A stretch of 64,000 nucleotides of DNA, taken from NCBI GenBank assembly GCA_017539025.1, contig JAFYHT010000070.1, forward strand, positions 1 to 64,000, given 5' to 3'. Of the stretch, positions 35,566-43,925 are shown in pieces. The stretch is from Erysipelotrichaceae bacterium (GTDB taxonomy: Bacteria; Bacillota_I; Bacilli_A; Erysipelotrichales; Erysipelotrichaceae). Positions within the stretch are counted from its first letter, which is position 1. Each line of letters begins with the position of its first letter. The position numbers and the translations under genes are program-made. Under the pieces are notes generated by a model, which was not told where the DNA came from, did not search any database, and saw only the letters and a program-made list of their open reading frames with translations.

Positions 35566-35910
35566 ATGTGCGTTAAATACATCCCTGACGGATATTGGAA
35601 CAGCCATGGAAACGGATTATATAATTCCCATGAATCAGTCTGTGTCATCAACCCTTACGAAGAAGAAATCACAGTGAAGATGACTCTGTATTTTGAAGAC
35701 AGAGAAAAGATGGATGGATTTGAAGTGAAGGTCCTTCCGGAAAGGACTCTTCATATCAGGATGGATAAGATCATCAACAACAAAGGAAAAACCGTTCCGA
35801 TGGATGTACCTTATGCGATGAAGATCGAATGTGAAAAGGACATTCCGATCCAATATTCCAGAATGGATACATCACAAAAGGAAATGGGACTCTGTACGAC
35901 GATCATATAA
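35566..35910 (+). CDS. Sensory rhodopsin transducer family protein (ASRT, PF07100-like)
   Basis: The 114-residue product fits the ASRT family along its length: IPDGYWNSHGNG, SHESVCVINPYEEE, LYFEDREKMDGFEV, LPERTLHIRMDKI and IPIQYSRMDTSQKE. In Anabaena the family member binds sensory rhodopsin and forms a beta-barrel tetramer that may also bind DNA or a small molecule. No rhodopsin gene is seen here, so the Bacillota member must do something else. AGGAGGAAA precedes the ATG. Confidence 0.82.
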   Translation: MCVKYIPDGYWNSHGNGLYNSHESVCVINPYEEEITVKMTLYFEDREKMDGFEVKVLPERTLHIRMDKIINNKGKTVPMDVPYAMKIECEKDIPIQYSRMDTSQKEMGLCTTII

Positions 35911-35943
35911 AAATATGGCATAGCTTTGGGCTATGCCATATTT
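35911..35943 (+). terminator. Bidirectional terminator
   Basis: AAATATGGCATAG pairs with CTATGCCATATTT (13 bp) between two convergent genes. Confidence 0.85.
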
Positions 35944-35946
35944 CTC

Positions 35947-37077
35947 TTATCCAGCTGTTTCTTCAGAGAAATCTGTGTCCATTGCGATCTGCAAGGTGTA
36001 GTCAGGATATTGTTTCTGAATCTCTTCACAGATCTGTCTGTGCACTTCTCTTCTGTCTTTCGCATCAAAGCTGACGACGATGTCAAAGCGCATCGTCTTT
36101 TCTTTCTTGTCCAGATAGAAGCCATGCATCTGCAGGATATGAGGATGGGAAAGAACGATCTTTGATACATCTTCTCTGGCTTTGATCGCATCAGGGTCTT
36201 TCGTATTGATGGAATAGACACCGATGGCGGTCAATATCACATCGTGTTTCTGATAGACATCGACTGTGATCTTGCGGATCAGTTTGTCTAAGTCATCGGC
36301 TGAAAGTGTATCAGGAACTTCGATGTGGATGGATCCGTTGTAGGAATCCGGTCCATAGTTGTGAAGGACCAGGTCATAGGCTCCTGAAACTTCAGGATGA
36401 CTTATGACTGTTTCCTTGATCTCTCTGGCAAGCTGCGGTTCAGCTCTTTCGCCCAGGATCTTTGACAAAGTATCTGACAACATTTCGATACCGGACTTGA
36501 TGATGGCGATTGCGATCAGTGCACCAAGCCATGCTTCAAGAGAAACATGGAAGAACATATATACTGCAGCAGCCACAAGTGTGGAAGCTGAGATGATCGA
36601 ATCCAGTGTTGCGTCTTCTCCTGAATTGATCAGGGAGTCGGAATTCACTTCTTTGCCAACGTGTTTGACATATCTTCCCAAAAGGATCTTGACGATGACG
36701 GCGACCGCAACGATCACTAAAGTAAGAGTACTGTAGTCCGGAGTTTCCGGATGGATGATCTTCTTGACTGATTCAATGAAGGCGGTGACACCGGCATAGA
36801 GTACCAGGATCGATATCAGCATCGCACTCATATACTCGATCCTTCCATAGCCGAACGGATGTTTCCTGTCAGGTTCTTTTCCGGCGAGTTTTGTGCCAAT
36901 GATCGTGATCAGAGAACTTGCGGCATCGGAAATGTTGTTGAGGGCATCCATCACGATAGCGATCGAGTTGGAAGCGAGCCCAACGAATGCCTTGAAAGCT
37001 GCCAGAAAAACATTGGCCAGGATCCCGATGATGCTGGTACGGATGATCGTCTTGTCTCTGTTTGTCTGCGTGTTCAT
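35947..37077 (-). CDS. CDF-family cation exporter, manganese-type metal site
   Basis: The 376-residue product has six hydrophobic segments and a C-terminal cytoplasmic domain extended beyond the usual CDF length. The transmembrane metal site reads Asn47-x3-Asp51 in helix 2 and Asp155-x3-Asp159 in helix 5. Asn-Asp/Asp-Asp is the pattern of manganese exporters such as MntE, whereas zinc CDFs carry Asp or His at the first place and His in helix 5. Manganese export by proton exchange is therefore my inference. The glutathione peroxidase gene lies just upstream (one base). Confidence 0.88.
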   Translation of the reverse strand: MNTQTNRDKTIIRTSIIGILANVFLAAFKAFVGLASNSIAIVMDALNNISDAASSLITIIGTKLAGKEPDRKHPFGYGRIEYMSAMLISILVLYAGVTAFIESVKKIIHPETPDYSTLTLVIVAVAVIVKILLGRYVKHVGKEVNSDSLINSGEDATLDSIISASTLVAAAVYMFFHVSLEAWLGALIAIAIIKSGIEMLSDTLSKILGERAEPQLAREIKETVISHPEVSGAYDLVLHNYGPDSYNGSIHIEVPDTLSADDLDKLIRKITVDVYQKHDVILTAIGVYSINTKDPDAIKAREDVSKIVLSHPHILQMHGFYLDKKEKTMRFDIVVSFDAKDRREVHRQICEEIQKQYPDYTLQIAMDTDFSEETAG

Positions 37078-37078
37078 A

Positions 37079-37624
37079 CTATAAGATCGCAGCGACAGCC
37101 TCGCGGACCTCTTTCATGTCGACAGTCGGCTCAAAGCGGGATACGACATTGCCTTCACGGTCTACCAGGAACTTGGTGAAGTTCCATTTGATATAAGCCT
37201 TGCCACCGAATGCTTTGTTGTTCATATCGGCAAACTTCTTTAAACCGGCAGCTGTCAGGCCCTTGCCGAAAGAAGTGAATGGTTTTTCGGTTGCCAGATA
37301 TGCGAAGAGCGGATCAGCTGTTTCGCCATTGACATCGATCTTGGCAAACTGCGGGAATTCGGTTTTGAATTTCAGAGTGCAGAACTCATGGATCTCATCG
37401 TCTGTTCCAGGCGCCTGATTGGCAAACTGGTTGCAAGGGAAGTCGAGGATCTCAAATCCCTGATCCTTGAATTCCTTGTACATCGCTTCCAGCGGATCAT
37501 AGTGCGGAGTGAATCCGCATCCGGTTGCGGTGTTGACGATCAGCAGGACTTTTCCTGCATAGTCTGATAAGCTGACTTCATTTCCTTTTCTGTCTTTTAC
37601 GGTAAAATCATAGACTGTCTTCAT
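37079..37624 (-). CDS. Glutathione peroxidase-like thiol peroxidase
   Basis: The 181-residue product has the peroxidatic Cys36 in TATGCGFT (Cys in place of selenocysteine), Gln in FPCNQF and the Trp/Asn of KWNFTKFLVDR, giving the complete catalytic tetrad. It reduces organic or hydrogen peroxides, most likely using thioredoxin. It lies between an OhrR-like regulator and a CDF exporter in one direction, probably one operon reacting to peroxide. Confidence 0.92.
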   Translation of the reverse strand: MKTVYDFTVKDRKGNEVSLSDYAGKVLLIVNTATGCGFTPHYDPLEAMYKEFKDQGFEILDFPCNQFANQAPGTDDEIHEFCTLKFKTEFPQFAKIDVNGETADPLFAYLATEKPFTSFGKGLTAAGLKKFADMNNKAFGGKAYIKWNFTKFLVDREGNVVSRFEPTVDMKEVREAVAAIL

Positions 37625-37640
37625 TTGTTTTTCTCCTTCA

Positions 37641-38081
37641 TTATTTGTTTTTCTGGTTTTCTAACAGTTCATAGAGCAGTGTATACAGCATCTGTGCCTT
37701 TTCAGGAGGCAGGTCGATACAGCTTGCGACTTTTTCCGGCACATCTTTTGCCTTGTCTTGTAAAGCTCTTCCTTCTTTGCTAAGAGACACCAGGACGACA
37801 CGGTCATCTTCCTTGCTGCGTCTTTTTTCGATATAACCTTCTTCCTGCATCTTCTTGAGAAGAGGAGATAATGTGCCATTGTCTAACATCAGTTTTTCGC
37901 AGATCTCACCGACGGTGATCTCATCTTTTTCCCATAACACCAGCATAACGATGTATTGAGTATAGGTGAGTCCCAATGGCTTGAGATACGGAGTGTAGAG
38001 ACTGACGATATTCCTGGATGCCGCATAAAGCGGGAAGCAGAGCTGATTGGATAATTTCATCGCTTCATATTCATCTCTCAT
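37641..38081 (-). CDS. OhrR-like MarR family regulator
   Basis: The 146-residue product has a winged helix (VGEICEKLMLDNGTLSPLLKKMQEEGYIEKRRSKEDDR) and the N-terminal LCFPLYAASR of the OhrR branch, in which Cys15 senses organic peroxides. I start at 38081 because AAAGGAGGAG precedes it; the longer frame lies over the promoter. It is the first gene of the peroxidase-CDF operon and probably represses it through the palindrome at 38109-38130. Confidence 0.88.
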   Translation of the reverse strand: MRDEYEAMKLSNQLCFPLYAASRNIVSLYTPYLKPLGLTYTQYIVMLVLWEKDEITVGEICEKLMLDNGTLSPLLKKMQEEGYIEKRRSKEDDRVVLVSLSKEGRALQDKAKDVPEKVASCIDLPPEKAQMLYTLLYELLENQKNK

Positions 38082-38108
38082 TCTTTCTCCTCCTTTATAT
38101 TTAATACA

Positions 38109-38142
38109 ATTATATTTTATCAAATATAATCTGTTTGTCAAT
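38109..38142 (-). promoter_or_regulatory. OhrR-type operator and promoter
   Basis: ATTATATTT-TATC-AAATATAAT is a 9-bp perfect inverted repeat at 38109-38130. On the minus strand TTGACA (38142-38137) and TAAAAT 16 bases later form a promoter for the regulator; the palindrome covers its -10 region. Confidence 0.6.
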
Positions 38143-38203
38143 ATGATTAATGGTTTTCCTCAGCATATGCATGATTGTATAATGATATACAGGAAGTAAT
38201 ACT

Positions 38204-39298
38204 ATGCAACATTTTAAGACTTATTCGGGAAAAGAACCTTATGTATTCTTTTCTTATGCCCATGCCAATTCGGATAAGGTGCTGCCTGTCATTGAGATAC
38301 TGGATCAGAAGAATTACCGTCTCTGGTATGATGCCGGGATAGAGGCCGGAAGCAATTGGCCGGAAGTCGTTGCTTCCCATCTTCTCAATTCTGATACTGT
38401 TTTACTGTTTGTTTCCGATCGCTTTCTGAAATCACAGAACTGTGCCAGAGAGGTCAATTATGCGGTATCTGAAAGAAAGAAAATGTACTGCATCTTCTTA
38501 GAAGATGTGAAACTGCCTGAAGATATGGCCATGCAGCTGTCAACGGTAGAAAAACTCTATGCCTTTGATATGAATGAAAGACAGATCGCAGAGAAGATCA
38601 TCGAAAAGATCGGCGAAGAGTATCTGGGCGATGGTGTAACGGGTTATGAAAAGGCAGAAAAGAAGGGCACTTCTGCCAATATATGGCGGATCATCTCCAT
38701 CGTTTTTGCGTCACTGTTTTTGCTGCTGGCGGGTTCTGTCTTTGCCTATTTCAACAACTGGTTTTCTTTTGCCGGAGTCAATAATGAAACGATCGATCAT
38801 GAAGGAAGCGAAGTGGAAGTCACGGAATTCAAGGATTCTCTTTCTCAAAGCATCCTTCTGAAAGCTTATGATGGGACTTCTTTGTATCTTTGCGGAAACT
38901 ATATGGTTTCTGATGCAGATGCGATCAGATATAAAGACGGAAACTGTTATATCGGTGAACAGCTGATCGAAGAAGGAACTTTTGATGATCTTGAAACGAT
39001 CGCTTCCAAGGATATCTCATATCTGGCAATGGTCAATGAGGGAATAGAGGATTTTAATGAGCTGGGAAAGATGAGCCAGCTGAAATACTTGGATCTATCG
39101 GAAAATCCGATAAAAGATCTTTCTTTCTTAAAAGGATTGAAACAGCTGCAGATACTCAAGATCATCGGCGTAGATGCGGATTATGATGTGATCGATGAAC
39201 TGAAGGATCTCAAGTATCTTTATATCAGTGAAGACATGTATCAAAGGATCTGTGAAAGCATCGATACAAGCAGGATCGATGTGGTCGTGAAGAGGTGA
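38204..39298 (+). CDS. TIR domain, transmembrane, LRR protein (copy 1)
   Basis: The 364-residue product begins with a TIR domain (residues 10-140): YVFFSYAHANSDKV, BB-loop YDAGIEAGSNWPE and LFVSDRFLKSQNCAREV, where Glu83 occupies the catalytic position of NAD-cleaving TIR domains. A single membrane helix spans about 160-182. The outer part has a beta-rich segment and two or three leucine-rich repeats (about 285-340; LKYLDLSENPIKDL). The topology suggests a cytoplasmic TIR linked to an extracellular LRR sensor. It is followed after three bases by a paralogue. Confidence 0.85.
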   Translation: MQHFKTYSGKEPYVFFSYAHANSDKVLPVIEILDQKNYRLWYDAGIEAGSNWPEVVASHLLNSDTVLLFVSDRFLKSQNCAREVNYAVSERKKMYCIFLEDVKLPEDMAMQLSTVEKLYAFDMNERQIAEKIIEKIGEEYLGDGVTGYEKAEKKGTSANIWRIISIVFASLFLLLAGSVFAYFNNWFSFAGVNNETIDHEGSEVEVTEFKDSLSQSILLKAYDGTSLYLCGNYMVSDADAIRYKDGNCYIGEQLIEEGTFDDLETIASKDISYLAMVNEGIEDFNELGKMSQLKYLDLSENPIKDLSFLKGLKQLQILKIIGVDADYDVIDELKDLKYLYISEDMYQRICESIDTSRIDVVVKR

Positions 39299-39301
39299 CT
39301 T

Positions 39302-40933
39302 ATGGAGAAATATAACGGAAACAAGTTTCCTTATCTATATGCCTTGTATACAAAGGAAGATAGGGAAAAAGCATTTGAAGTTATGAAAGTCCTGGATGAT
39401 GACGGCTATCGTCTGGATTATGAAGAAAAAAGAGATGAAGACTGCATCTCAAGGTCTTCGGCAGTTCTTCTGTTTCTGAGTGAAAAGATGATGCAGGATG
39501 AAAAGATCAGAGACCTGGTTTCTTTTGCCTCGAACCAGGCTAAGACGATCATCTCTATCTTCTTGGAAGAAACAAAGCTCACTCCGGGAATGTCGATGAT
39601 GCTGGGACAGACGCAGGGCGTGTTGAAATATCAGATGGATGAAAAACAGTTTGAAGAGAAACTTTTTGAATCGCCGATCCTCAGGGATCTGCAGATCTCT
39701 GAGCAGCAGAAGACCGCTTCTAAAAAAGCCGGGCTTTTTCCGATCGTTGCCGGAGCGTTGCTGATAGCAGCTGCTGTGCTGTTCGTCATTTTCAATCCTT
39801 TCTCCAGCAAAGATTCTTTGTTGAGCAGATTGGGGATCACCGGTAATCTGAAAAACATCTCCAGTATCTATGTCTATGGAGAAGAAGTCAGGGACGATTA
39901 TGAAGTTGCTCAGTTCATTCTGACGGATGACGGATTGAATGATCTGGTCTTACTGGAATATGATACATACGATACCGGAAACATCGAAGATATCAGCGAT
40001 TTTGCCAAGATGGAAAATCTGGAAGAACTCTGCCTTTGCGCAAACAACATCACAACGATCGAGCCGATCCTCGGCTTGCAGAAATTGAGATTGCTGGACG
40101 TTTCACATAATTACGGGATCGATCTGAGCGGGATCGCTGCTTTGAAGAATCTGGAGATTTTGAATATTGCGGAAACGGATCATGAAGATCTTTCCATATT
40201 CTATGAACTGGACAATCTCAAGAGGATTTATGTCACAGCAGGAGATTATGAAAGATTTCAAAACATGCCTCCTCATTCTTTTGAGGTCATTGCGATCAAC
40301 ACGCCAGTTAGAACTTTTGAACAACTCAAGGCAGCTTTGAATGATCCGAAGGTTCACAACATTCAGATCATGTCCAGTATTCAGATCCCGGAAGAAGAGA
40401 CAATCACCGTCAGAGAAAAAGTGTTGCTCAGAGGTGTTTCAATGGAAGAAGACATCGTATTTGATAATTACGGAACGATAGAACTATACGGTGGTTTCGA
40501 GATGGGCTTGGCCAGAAGAAACAACTATGGGACGATCATCGTAAAAAACGGCGGTGCCTATACCGGAGGAATGTGTGATACTTATAATTACGGTGATTTC
40601 ATCATTGAAGAAGGCGGCTATCAGATCATGGAAAGAGGTCATGAGTTTCAGATCGATTCCGGTACTTATGAAAACAGAGGGATGCTGATATTCGGAGGAG
40701 GCGGAGACTTCCGCTTTAACGGCGGCGAGCTGATCAATAACGGCACCATCCTATGGAATCTGGGTGACTATGGTCCGGGCATCCATCTCAACAGCGGGAA
40801 TTACGTCAATAACGGAAAGATCTATCTGCGGGATGTCAGAGGACAGGGATTGAATGGCGGCAACAACAAAGAGATCGATGAAAGCTGTATAGAGATCCCT
40901 ATAAGTGAAGTCAATTCGTATAATGCACAATAG
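39302..40933 (+). CDS. Degenerate TIR, transmembrane, LRR and beta-helix protein (copy 2)
   Basis: The 543-residue product has the same plan as copy 1. The N-terminal 130 residues keep the TIR scaffold (FPYLYALYTKEDREKAFEVMK, AVLLFLSEKMMQD) but the catalytic Glu position reads RDLV, so NAD cleavage is unlikely. One membrane helix lies at about 143-166. LRR-like units (LEELCLCANNITTI, LRLLDVSHNYGIDLSGI) follow, then residues 365-543 form an Asn/Gly-rich repeat series (DNYGTIEL, NNYGTIIV, NNGTILW, NNGKIYL) like a right-handed beta-helix. It may be a regulatory or adhesive partner of copy 1. Confidence 0.8.
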   Translation: MEKYNGNKFPYLYALYTKEDREKAFEVMKVLDDDGYRLDYEEKRDEDCISRSSAVLLFLSEKMMQDEKIRDLVSFASNQAKTIISIFLEETKLTPGMSMMLGQTQGVLKYQMDEKQFEEKLFESPILRDLQISEQQKTASKKAGLFPIVAGALLIAAAVLFVIFNPFSSKDSLLSRLGITGNLKNISSIYVYGEEVRDDYEVAQFILTDDGLNDLVLLEYDTYDTGNIEDISDFAKMENLEELCLCANNITTIEPILGLQKLRLLDVSHNYGIDLSGIAALKNLEILNIAETDHEDLSIFYELDNLKRIYVTAGDYERFQNMPPHSFEVIAINTPVRTFEQLKAALNDPKVHNIQIMSSIQIPEEETITVREKVLLRGVSMEEDIVFDNYGTIELYGGFEMGLARRNNYGTIIVKNGGAYTGGMCDTYNYGDFIIEEGGYQIMERGHEFQIDSGTYENRGMLIFGGGGDFRFNGGELINNGTILWNLGDYGPGIHLNSGNYVNNGKIYLRDVRGQGLNGGNNKEIDESCIEIPISEVNSYNAQ

Positions 40934-41015
40934 GATATGAGGCATCATCAGATGCCTTTTTATAAGGAAGTTTCGATAAAAGGGGTACAATTGAGACAAA
41001 GGAAAAAAGAAAAAC

Positions 41016-41618
41016 ATGAACATGAACGAATTCAAATGGACGAGGATGCCGAAAGATCATTCAGTGGAAGAAGACCGTATCACGATCACGACCATGCCGC
41101 ATACCGATCTGTGGCAGAGGACCTACTATCATTTTCGCAATGACAATGCGCCGGTATATCAGATGGAGAGCGAGGAGAAGTATTTCAGTTTCATCGTGAA
41201 GACATCTTTTGAGGAAAGCCATCACAGATTCGATCAGTGCGGTATCGTGATGTATCTGGACTCTGAGAACTGGCTGAAAGGTTCGATCGAATATGAAAAC
41301 GATGAGTTTCAGCATCTTGGCAGTGTGGTCACCAATCATGGTTATTCGGATTGGGCAACGACCGAGATCCCTTCAACAGTCAAATCGATGTGGTATAGAT
41401 TGAGCAGGAGAGAAGACGACTATTGTATCGAGTGTTCTGAGGATGGGGAAAGATGGAAACAGATGAGGATCGCTCACATGTATGAGGGAAAAGAAAAGAT
41501 CCGCTTCGGGATCTATGCCTGTTCGCCGGAAGATTCTTCTTTCACAGCGGTATTCACTGATATGAAGATCACAGAGTGTGCCTGGAAGGCCCATGACGGT
41601 CAACAGCCGGATCAGTAG
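41016..41618 (+). CDS. DUF1349 domain protein, concanavalin-like fold
   Basis: The 200-residue product matches DUF1349 (YnfJ/regulation of sugar metabolism type): DQCGIVMYLDSENWLKGSIEY, GSVVTNHGYSDWATTEI, YRLSRREDDYCIECSEDGERWKQMRI and FGIYACSPEDSSF. The fold is a beta-sandwich related to lectins, probably binding carbohydrate in the cytoplasm. AAAGGA lies somewhat far from ATG 41016; ATG 41022 is an alternative start. A terminator follows at once. Confidence 0.85.
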   Translation: MNMNEFKWTRMPKDHSVEEDRITITTMPHTDLWQRTYYHFRNDNAPVYQMESEEKYFSFIVKTSFEESHHRFDQCGIVMYLDSENWLKGSIEYENDEFQHLGSVVTNHGYSDWATTEIPSTVKSMWYRLSRREDDYCIECSEDGERWKQMRIAHMYEGKEKIRFGIYACSPEDSSFTAVFTDMKITECAWKAHDGQQPDQ

Positions 41619-41631
41619 CCTATATAAGTTG

Positions 41632-41653
41632 AAAAGACTCTTGCGAGTCTTTT
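41632..41653 (+). terminator. Terminator after the DUF1349 gene
   Basis: AAAAGACTC and GAGTCTTTT form a 9-bp stem with a TTGC loop. In the 243 bases that follow I see only one more hairpin, AGATCGGAA/TTCCGATCT at 41792-41814, without a T-run. Confidence 0.75.
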
Positions 41654-41896
41654 CTGAAAGGATAACAAACATGAACAAACAATGATCGGATTTAAACTGT
41701 TATCTCTGTATATATATTACAACAAAATCAGAAAAATGTTCGCAATTAAATACTAATTTTCTTTTATTTTTGGAACAATCGTATATGACAGAGATCGGAA
41801 TCTTGTTTCCGATCTGTTGTCAGTATTCAAAAAAGATAAAAACCGATTTCTTTTCAGAGGTCAGGGCTTAATATGTTGTTGAAAGAGGAAAAAGAT

Positions 41897-42748
41897 ATGC
41901 CATATGTAGAAACAGAAAAAGGGATCTCTATCTATTATGAAGAATACGGAAGCGGAGACAGATATCTCATCTGTACGCAGCAGTCTCACGCATCAAGATC
42001 ATTGGAGAGAGAGCTGGTAAAACACGGTTTCCATGTCTATCTGCTGATCAACAGAGGTTTTGGGAAAAGCAGTCATCTGAATGTCGATTACGGCGATTAC
42101 TGGTATGATCGTTTTGCGGATGATGTCATTTCCTTTGCGGATCATATGGGTATAGATAAGTTCGTTTATTCCGGTGCTTCTCATGGTGCCGGTACGGGAT
42201 GGAGTGTCGTCAAGGACCATCCGGACAGAGTGATCTGTTTCTTTGCGGTCGTGCCGGGTCCTCATTCTTTGGATGAAGGAAGGATGTCTTTCAAGGAAAT
42301 GGTGGAAAAAGGTCTGATCACTTTAAAGGAAAATGAAGTTGAGATCTCAGATCCCGCTTTGATCGAAAGACGTGAGATCCTGAAGAAGGAAATGGAAGAA
42401 GTACTGAGTTCCGAAGAATACAAAAAGTATTATGATGTCGATGAGGTGAAGAATCTTCATTATGGCAGACCTCTGGCTTATCTGGAAAACGAAGAAAAAC
42501 TCAAGGAAGTATTCAGTCAGATAAAAACACCTGTTCTGATCATGGGCGGCGGAAATGATCCAATCAGCCGCAATGATCTGATGGTCAGAAGCATGGAATC
42601 TCTTCCCAACTGCAAGCTGGTGATCTATTCCGGTTTCGGACACGGCATCGATATCTATGAAGAGATGGCTGAAGAAGCTTCAAGGTTCTATGACAATGTC
42701 GTCAATACCGGATATTACTACGAGAAGATCGTCAATCAGGAAGAATGA
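41897..42748 (+). CDS. Alpha/beta fold hydrolase
   Basis: The 283-residue product has the canonical fold: RGFGKSSH after strand 4, nucleophile elbow SGASHGAG, cap region about 130-200, acidic residue in GGGNDPI and His in FGHGID. No signal peptide is present. Substrate unknown. I use ATG 41897, preceded by GAAAGAGGAAAA; the eight extra residues from 41873 have no family character. Confidence 0.82.
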   Translation: MPYVETEKGISIYYEEYGSGDRYLICTQQSHASRSLERELVKHGFHVYLLINRGFGKSSHLNVDYGDYWYDRFADDVISFADHMGIDKFVYSGASHGAGTGWSVVKDHPDRVICFFAVVPGPHSLDEGRMSFKEMVEKGLITLKENEVEISDPALIERREILKKEMEEVLSSEEYKKYYDVDEVKNLHYGRPLAYLENEEKLKEVFSQIKTPVLIMGGGNDPISRNDLMVRSMESLPNCKLVIYSGFGHGIDIYEEMAEEASRFYDNVVNTGYYYEKIVNQEE

Positions 42749-42767
42749 AAGGATAGAGGTTTCGATT

Positions 42768-43136
42768 ATGTTTTTTATGATGGGAGTCACACAGGAGAAG
42801 AAAGATCTCGAATACGATCAGACGATGATCTGCGATGTCTGCGGCAGTTTCGGACGTTTCAATGTCTTCGTCGTGTATACGGTACTGACTCTGTTCTTCC
42901 TTCCTGTCTGGAAGTGGAACAGGCATTACTATGTTGAAACGAGCTGCTGCTGTACCTTGTATGAACTCGATTCCGAGGTCGGCAGAAGGATAGAAAACGG
43001 AGAAAAAGTAAAGATCAGTGAAAGCGATCTGTCAATGATCTCTTCAAGAGGGAATACCTATAAAAAATGCGCACATTGCGGATATCAGACGGATGAGGAT
43101 TTTGAATTCTGTCCGAAGTGCGGAAACCGATTCTAA
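42768..43136 (+). CDS. Zinc-ribbon protein with central hydrophobic segment
   Basis: The 122-residue product has CDVCG near the N-terminus, a hydrophobic stretch (FVVYTVLTLFFLPVWKW), a CCC cluster and a C-terminal zinc ribbon, CAHCG...CPKCGNRF. It may be a membrane-associated zinc-ribbon protein of the zinc_ribbon_15 kind. The ATG at 42768 follows AAAGGATAGAGG. Function unknown. Confidence 0.75.
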   Translation: MFFMMGVTQEKKDLEYDQTMICDVCGSFGRFNVFVVYTVLTLFFLPVWKWNRHYYVETSCCCTLYELDSEVGRRIENGEKVKISESDLSMISSRGNTYKKCAHCGYQTDEDFEFCPKCGNRF

Positions 43137-43140
43137 AAGA

Positions 43141-43166
43141 AAGGCCTGTTTTGCAGGCCTTGTTTT
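43141..43166 (+). terminator. Terminator between convergent genes
   Basis: AAGGCCTG and CAGGCCTT form an 8-bp GC-rich stem, followed by GTTTTT. Confidence 0.85.
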
Positions 43167-43183
43167 TATGTCGTTGTATGTGT

Positions 43184-43894
43184 CTAGAAGGATGAGAAGG
43201 TGTATTCGAAGAGGTCGCTGCGGTAGAGGGATTCCGTACATTGCACGGGTATCTTTCCGTCGATGTAGCGTACGGATAATGATTTCAGCAGGGCTTTCGA
43301 TTTGACCTGAAGCAGTTCTAACTGCTTTTCGTTTCCTTCGATGGCTTTGAGTTTGGTCACGAAGCCTTCGACCTGTATCCCTTTGTTTTCCATGTATTTG
43401 TCAAAGGATCCGGAGAGAGTGCCCAGATCGATGTCTCCGATGTATTTGTATGGCGTATACAGATACTGAAGGGCGATGGGAGTGCCGTTTCCGGTACGTA
43501 GACGGACGATGTAGTAGAGTTTCTCTTCTTCGCTTAGCTGAAGCAAGTCTGCGATCATCGGGAAGTCGGACGCTTTCGAGAGTCTGAATTCCAGAAGAGA
43601 GCTTCCGGGTTCCATGCCGATGGATCGCATGTCGTCGGTAAAGGACATCTTGTTGGCGATGTTGCGGTTGACCGGTTTTCCCGATACGAAGGAGCCTCTT
43701 CCGGGCGTCCGTTCCAGGACGCCCCTGTTGGCCAAGTCGCGCAGGCAGTTATGGACGGTCTGTCTGCCGAAACCGAATTTCTCGGCCAGTTCGATCTCGC
43801 CGGGTATCTGGTCTCCGACTTTGAGATCGCCGTTCTTGATCTCTTCCAGGATGTAGTTTTCGATGATCTGTCTTTTGGATAATTGTTTCTCCAT
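43184..43894 (-). CDS. GntR/HutC family regulator with UTRA domain
   Basis: The 236-residue product has a GntR winged helix (KVGDQIPGEIELAEKFGFGRQTVHNCLRDLANRGVLERTPGRGSFV) and a C-terminal UTRA ligand domain (about 90-230). UTRA regulators respond to sugar phosphates or amino sugars. It lies on the opposite strand to the mannose-family PTS operon 1.2 kb away, with a lipoprotein gene between, and probably controls that operon. Confidence 0.88.
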   Translation of the reverse strand: MEKQLSKRQIIENYILEEIKNGDLKVGDQIPGEIELAEKFGFGRQTVHNCLRDLANRGVLERTPGRGSFVSGKPVNRNIANKMSFTDDMRSIGMEPGSSLLEFRLSKASDFPMIADLLQLSEEEKLYYIVRLRTGNGTPIALQYLYTPYKYIGDIDLGTLSGSFDKYMENKGIQVEGFVTKLKAIEGNEKQLELLQVKSKALLKSLSVRYIDGKIPVQCTESLYRSDLFEYTFSSF

Positions 43895-43901
43895 AATATG
43901 A

Positions 43902-43925
43902 TTGTATCATTTATGCATCATACAA
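43902..43925 (-). promoter_or_regulatory. Candidate GntR operator
   Basis: TTGTAT and ATACAA form an inverted repeat with a 12-base spacer just upstream of the GntR start. A looser TGTAC...GTACA pair occurs upstream of the PTS operon near 44908-44930. Confidence 0.4.

Noticed and set aside
37079-37624. Selenoprotein form of glutathione peroxidase
   Set aside because: The active-site codon reads Cys, not TGA.
41792-41814. Hairpin AGATCGGAA/TTCCGATCT as a terminator or attenuator of the hydrolase gene
   Set aside because: No T-run follows and it is not next to a clear promoter; I mention it only as a structure.
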